64,000 nt of DNA from Billgrantia montanilacus (GTDB lineage Bacteria; Pseudomonadota; Gammaproteobacteria; Pseudomonadales; Halomonadaceae): the NCBI RefSeq assembly GCF_003336675.1, contig NZ_QPII01000009.1:124001-188000 (forward strand), written 5' to 3'. This document shows, in pieces, positions 60,900-64,000 of the stretch (position 1 is the stretch's first letter; every line of letters starts with the position of its first letter). Position numbers and translations under genes: made by a program. A model generated the notes under the pieces. It made no database searches. It had not been told where the DNA came from and saw only the letters and a list, made by a program, of their open reading frames with translations.

Positions 60900-63754
60900 C
60901 GCCAGCAACGCTTGACCCGGCCACGCCCGAGGCCTGGCATGATCTGAAGGATGAGCTGCTCGAGATCATGCCCGCCGATCGGCTGATCGATGACCCGCTG
61001 CGCACCTTGGCCTACGGCACCGATGCCAGCTTCTACCGCCTGATTCCCAAGCTGATCGTGCGCCCCGAGAGCGAGGACGAGCTGATGGCAGTGCTGGCGG
61101 CGTGTCGTTCCCGCCGGCTGCCGGTGACCTTCCGTGCCGCCGGCACCTCGCTTTCTGGCCAGGCGGTTACCGACTCCGTGCTGATCCAGATGGGCCAGGG
61201 CTGGCGTGGTCATGAGATTCTCGAGGGTGGGCAGGCGATCCGCCTGCAGCCCGGGGTGATCGGCGCCCGGGCCAACCAAGTGCTGGCCCCCTTCGGCCGC
61301 AAGATCGGCCCTGACCCGGCCTCCATCGGCAGTTGCATGATCGGCGGTATCGCTGCCAACAATGCCTCGGGCATGTGCTGCGGTACCGCACAGAACAGCT
61401 ATCGCACGGTGCGCGATATCCGCGTGATCCTGGCCGACGGCACCCGGCTGGACACCGCCGACCCGGCCAGCCGTGAAGCGTTTCGGCGTAGCCATGCCGA
61501 GCTCGTCGAAGGGCTCGAGCGGCTTTCCGCCGAAACCCGGGCCAATGCGCCACTGGCCGAGAAGATTCGCCACAAGTACCGGCTCAAGAATACGACCGGC
61601 TATGCGCTCAACAGCCTGGTCGACTTCACCGATGGTGTCGAGATTCTCAAGCATCTGATGATCGGCTCCGAAGGCACGCTGGGCTTCATCAGCACCATCA
61701 CCTTCGACACCGTGGTGGATGAGCCGCTGAAGGCCGCGGCGCTGCTCTTCCTGCCGGACATGGCCACCACCTGCCGGGCGACGATCGCCCTCAAGCCGGC
61801 GCCGGTTTCCGCGGTGGAGCTGATGGACCGCGCGGCGCTGCGCTCGGTGGAGCGCAAGCCGGGAATGCCCGAGGTGTTGAAGACGCTGCCGGAAGGGGCG
61901 GCGGCGCTGCTGATCGACGTACGCGGCAATGACGAGGGCGAGCTCGAAGCGCGGCTTCAGGCGGTGCGTGACATCTTTGAGGGCATTCACACCCTGGAGC
62001 CCGTTACCTTCACCCGCGACAAGGGCACCTACGAGCTCTACTGGAAGATCCGCAAGGGTCTCTTTCCCGCGGTGGGCGCGGTGCGTGACATCGGCACGAC
62101 GGTGATCATCGAGGACGTGGCCTTTCCCATCGAACGCCTCGACGAAGGCGTTCAGGCGCTGACCGATGCCTTCCATCGGCATGGCTATCCGGAGGCCATC
62201 CTCTTCGGCCACGCCCTGGAAGGAAACCTGCACTTCGTGTTCCCCCAGGGCTTTGAGAAGCCCGGCGAGGTGGAGCGCTACCAGGCTCTGATGGACGAAG
62301 TGGCGCAGCTGGTCGGCGTCGAGTACGGCGGCTCGCTCAAGGCCGAGCACGGCACCGGACGCAACATGGCTCCCTATGTCGAGCTGGAGTGGGGGCCCGA
62401 AGCCTACGCCCTGATGTGGCAGATCAAGGCGCTGTTCGACCCCGAGAATCTGCTCAATCCCGAGGTCATCCTCAGCCGCAACCCGACATTGCACCTGGAG
62501 AACCTCAAGCCGTTGCCGGCGGCCCACGACATCATCGACAAGTGCATCGAGTGCGGTTTCTGCGAGCACGTCTGCCCGTCGAAGGACCTGACTCTCACGC
62601 CGCGCCAGCGCATCGTCGTTGCCCGTGAGATGGCAAGACTCGAGGCGCTGGGCGATGCCATCGACGGGGCGGATGCCGAACGGCTGGCGTCCTTGCGCCG
62701 CGACTATCGTTACGCCGGCGACGAGACCTGTGCCGTCGACGGCCTCTGTGCCACCCAGTGTCCGGTGGGTATCAATACCGGTGAGCTGATCCGCGAGATG
62801 CGTCATGAGCGACTGGCGAAGCATGCCGATCTGTCGCGGCGGGTGGGGCGCCACTTCTCCGGGGTGACGCGTGTTGCCCGGGGCGTGCTGAACATGGCAG
62901 GCGTTGGCCGTGCGGTGCTGGGCGAGAAGGGGCTCTCCCGCGTCAGCGGTACGATCACGAAGGCCAGTGGCAACCGAGTGCCCCAGTGGGTGCCCACCCT
63001 GCCCAAGGCGGCGCCGATACGAGTCCTCAAGCAGCGCTCACCCGGTGGCGGATCAAGGGACAAGGTGGTCTACCTGCCCTCCTGTGCAACTCGAGTGTTC
63101 GGTGCCACCCATGGCGATGCCGAGAGCCGCTCGATCATGGAGATCACTCTGTCGTTGCTGGAGCGGGCGGGTTTCGAGGTGATACTGCCCGAGATGACGG
63201 GGCATCTGTGTTGCGGCATGGCGTTTCACTCCAAGGGGCAGTTCGACGAGGCGACGCACAAGGCCCGTGAGCTCAATCGCGAGTTGCTGGTGGCCAGCCA
63301 GAACGGTCGCTATCCGATCATCAGCGACACCAGCCCCTGTGTGTTGCATATGCAATCGTGTCTGGATGAGCGTCTGTCGGTGCAGGAGCCGGTTGCCTTC
63401 GCCCATGACCACTTGTTGCCACGGCTCAAGCTCACACCCTTGGATGAACGCGTCGCGGTACATGTCACCTGCTCCAGTACTCATATGGGGCTTGGCGAGC
63501 GCATGGTGGCGCTGGCCAGGGCCTGTGCCCGTGAGGTGGTGGTCCCGGCGGAGATCACCTGCTGCGGCTTCGCCGGTGACAAGGGGCTTTCCACGCCGGA
63601 GCTCAATGCCTCGGCGCTGAAGGGGCTGGCCGTCCAGGTGGCAGCTTGCGATGCGGGCTACTCCAATTCCAAGACCTGTGAGATAGGGCTGGCGCTGCAT
63701 GGGGGGATCCCCTACCGTTCGATCCTGTCGCTGCTCGATCGGGCAAGCCAATAG
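60896..63754 (+). CDS. dld: FAD/Fe-S D-lactate dehydrogenase (Dld-II type)
   Basis: 952 aa. FAD-binding type 4 domain (residues about 35-260: PVTFRAAGTSLSGQAVTDSV, IGGIAANNASGMCCG), FAD-oxidase C domain (about 260-520, ending AEHGTGRNMAPYVELEWGPE and LFDPENLLNPEVIL). A ferredoxin-like part has CIECGFCEHVCPSKDL and CAVDGLCATQCPVG, and a C-terminal CCG part has CCGMAFHSKGQF and ITCCGFAGDKG. This is the layout of the quinone-linked D-lactate dehydrogenases found with lldEFG in Pseudomonas. It oxidises D-lactate (or related 2-hydroxyacids) to pyruvate. Last gene of the operon. Confidence 0.93.
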   Translation: MTPATLDPATPEAWHDLKDELLEIMPADRLIDDPLRTLAYGTDASFYRLIPKLIVRPESEDELMAVLAACRSRRLPVTFRAAGTSLSGQAVTDSVLIQMGQGWRGHEILEGGQAIRLQPGVIGARANQVLAPFGRKIGPDPASIGSCMIGGIAANNASGMCCGTAQNSYRTVRDIRVILADGTRLDTADPASREAFRRSHAELVEGLERLSAETRANAPLAEKIRHKYRLKNTTGYALNSLVDFTDGVEILKHLMIGSEGTLGFISTITFDTVVDEPLKAAALLFLPDMATTCRATIALKPAPVSAVELMDRAALRSVERKPGMPEVLKTLPEGAAALLIDVRGNDEGELEARLQAVRDIFEGIHTLEPVTFTRDKGTYELYWKIRKGLFPAVGAVRDIGTTVIIEDVAFPIERLDEGVQALTDAFHRHGYPEAILFGHALEGNLHFVFPQGFEKPGEVERYQALMDEVAQLVGVEYGGSLKAEHGTGRNMAPYVELEWGPEAYALMWQIKALFDPENLLNPEVILSRNPTLHLENLKPLPAAHDIIDKCIECGFCEHVCPSKDLTLTPRQRIVVAREMARLEALGDAIDGADAERLASLRRDYRYAGDETCAVDGLCATQCPVGINTGELIREMRHERLAKHADLSRRVGRHFSGVTRVARGVLNMAGVGRAVLGEKGLSRVSGTITKASGNRVPQWVPTLPKAAPIRVLKQRSPGGGSRDKVVYLPSCATRVFGATHGDAESRSIMEITLSLLERAGFEVILPEMTGHLCCGMAFHSKGQFDEATHKARELNRELLVASQNGRYPIISDTSPCVLHMQSCLDERLSVQEPVAFAHDHLLPRLKLTPLDERVAVHVTCSSTHMGLGERMVALARACAREVVVPAEITCCGFAGDKGLSTPELNASALKGLAVQVAACDAGYSNSKTCEIGLALHGGIPYRSILSLLDRASQ

Positions 63755-63779
63755 CGGCAGGCGAGCCGAAAGCGACCGG

Positions 63780-63788
63780 TTATCCACA
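63780..63788 (+). promoter_or_regulatory. DnaA-box match TTATCCACA
   Basis: A perfect consensus DnaA box. TCCACAG (63783-63789) is repeated inverted as CTGTGGA at 63808-63814, 18 bases on, but the second half extends only as a weak DnaA box (TGTGGACGG). It lies in the gap between dld and the downstream promoter. A single box does not make an origin. Confidence 0.4.
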
Positions 63789-63836
63789 GCCACTCGCCTG
63801 AAACCGCCTGTGGACGGGCGTTTCGGGCGGGCGGTG

Positions 63837-63885
63837 AAATTTTCTGACAAAAGTCCTTGCGGCCGCGGCCCCCAGCCCGTAAAGT
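63837..63885 (+). promoter_or_regulatory. strong promoter with UP-like element, probably for a stable-RNA operon beyond the window
   Basis: TTGCGG (63857-63862), a 17-base spacer and TAAAGT (63880-63885) form a sigma-70 promoter. An AT-rich block (GAAATTTTCTGACAAAAG, about 63836-63853) lies directly upstream like an UP element. The sequence after the -10 (ACGCATCC) is like that of gammaproteobacterial rRNA promoters. A second -35, TTGACA, follows at 63987-63992, which suggests tandem promoters. The gene itself is outside the window, so rRNA is an inference. Confidence 0.5.
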
Positions 63886-64000
63886 ACGCATCCGCTGCCG
63901 GCAACGGGCAAACGTTACCGGCGGTGGAAGTGGAGAAAGTGCTTGTTTCTGTTTGGTTTTTTCGAATCGGCTAACGCGATTCGCGATTGACAGAAGCGCC

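Overview
The window looks like a chromosome segment from a moderately halophilic gammaproteobacterium of the Halomonadaceae (Halomonas or a close relative). The evidence is high GC, acidic proteins, a large number of TRAP transporters, an epd-pgk-fba glycolytic block, metK-ahcY-metF, prlC next to yheV, and DctBD. No phage, insertion sequence, CRISPR array, tRNA or rRNA gene was found, although the right edge looks like a stable-RNA promoter region. The species assignment is inference from gene content.

Layout. 1-2.9 kb: start of a membrane protein, a sirtuin, a YbaY-like lipoprotein, a YciH/SUI1 protein and a YieH-like HAD phosphatase. 3.2-16.2 kb: a plus-strand hexuronate operon (GntR regulator, TRAP DctPQM, uxaC, manD/rspA, rspB, a second DctPQM, uxuB, uxuA). 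It should import sugar acids and convert D-glucuronate (and probably L-gulonate, via the RspB-type dehydrogenase) through D-fructuronate and D-mannonate to 2-keto-3-deoxygluconate. Two unrelated mannonate dehydratases are present. 16.5-19.5 kb: a very acidic tandem-repeat secreted protein, a DASS/SLC13 permease, a COG4315 protein and a phasin-like protein. 19.7-27.8 kb, minus strand: a PtxS-like LacI regulator, kguK, kguD, another LacI regulator, a third DctPQM and a second YieH-like HAD. I read this as a 2-ketogluconate utilisation locus that uses a TRAP transporter. Two identical 14-bp operators flank the first regulator gene.

28-45 kb: central metabolism. epd-pgk-fba (class II) and tkt on the minus strand enclose an lrgAB pair, two hsp20 genes behind a sigma-32-like promoter, and a class I aldolase. 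metK-ahcY and metF form the activated methyl cycle. A Cys-rich Csp-type copper protein, two small envelope proteins, an AEC permease and sodC lie between. 44.3-47.6 kb: a TAXI-type TRAP system. 47.9-48.4 kb: a decayed Na/Pi cotransporter gene. 48.4-53.6 kb: yheV, prlC, an NSS transporter, a gamma-carbonic anhydrase-like protein and a YdjM-like membrane protein.

53.6-63.8 kb: DctD/DctB, then an lldR-type GntR regulator divergent from lldE-lldF-lldG-dld, for lactate oxidation. The lldR-lldE intergenic region carries two LldR/PdhR-like operators. One forms the centre of a perfect 51-bp palindrome. The last 250 bases hold a DnaA-box-like site and a strong promoter with an AT-rich upstream block, probably serving a stable-RNA operon beyond the window. 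In all four TRAP operons a GC-rich hairpin lies between the binding-protein gene and the permease gene.
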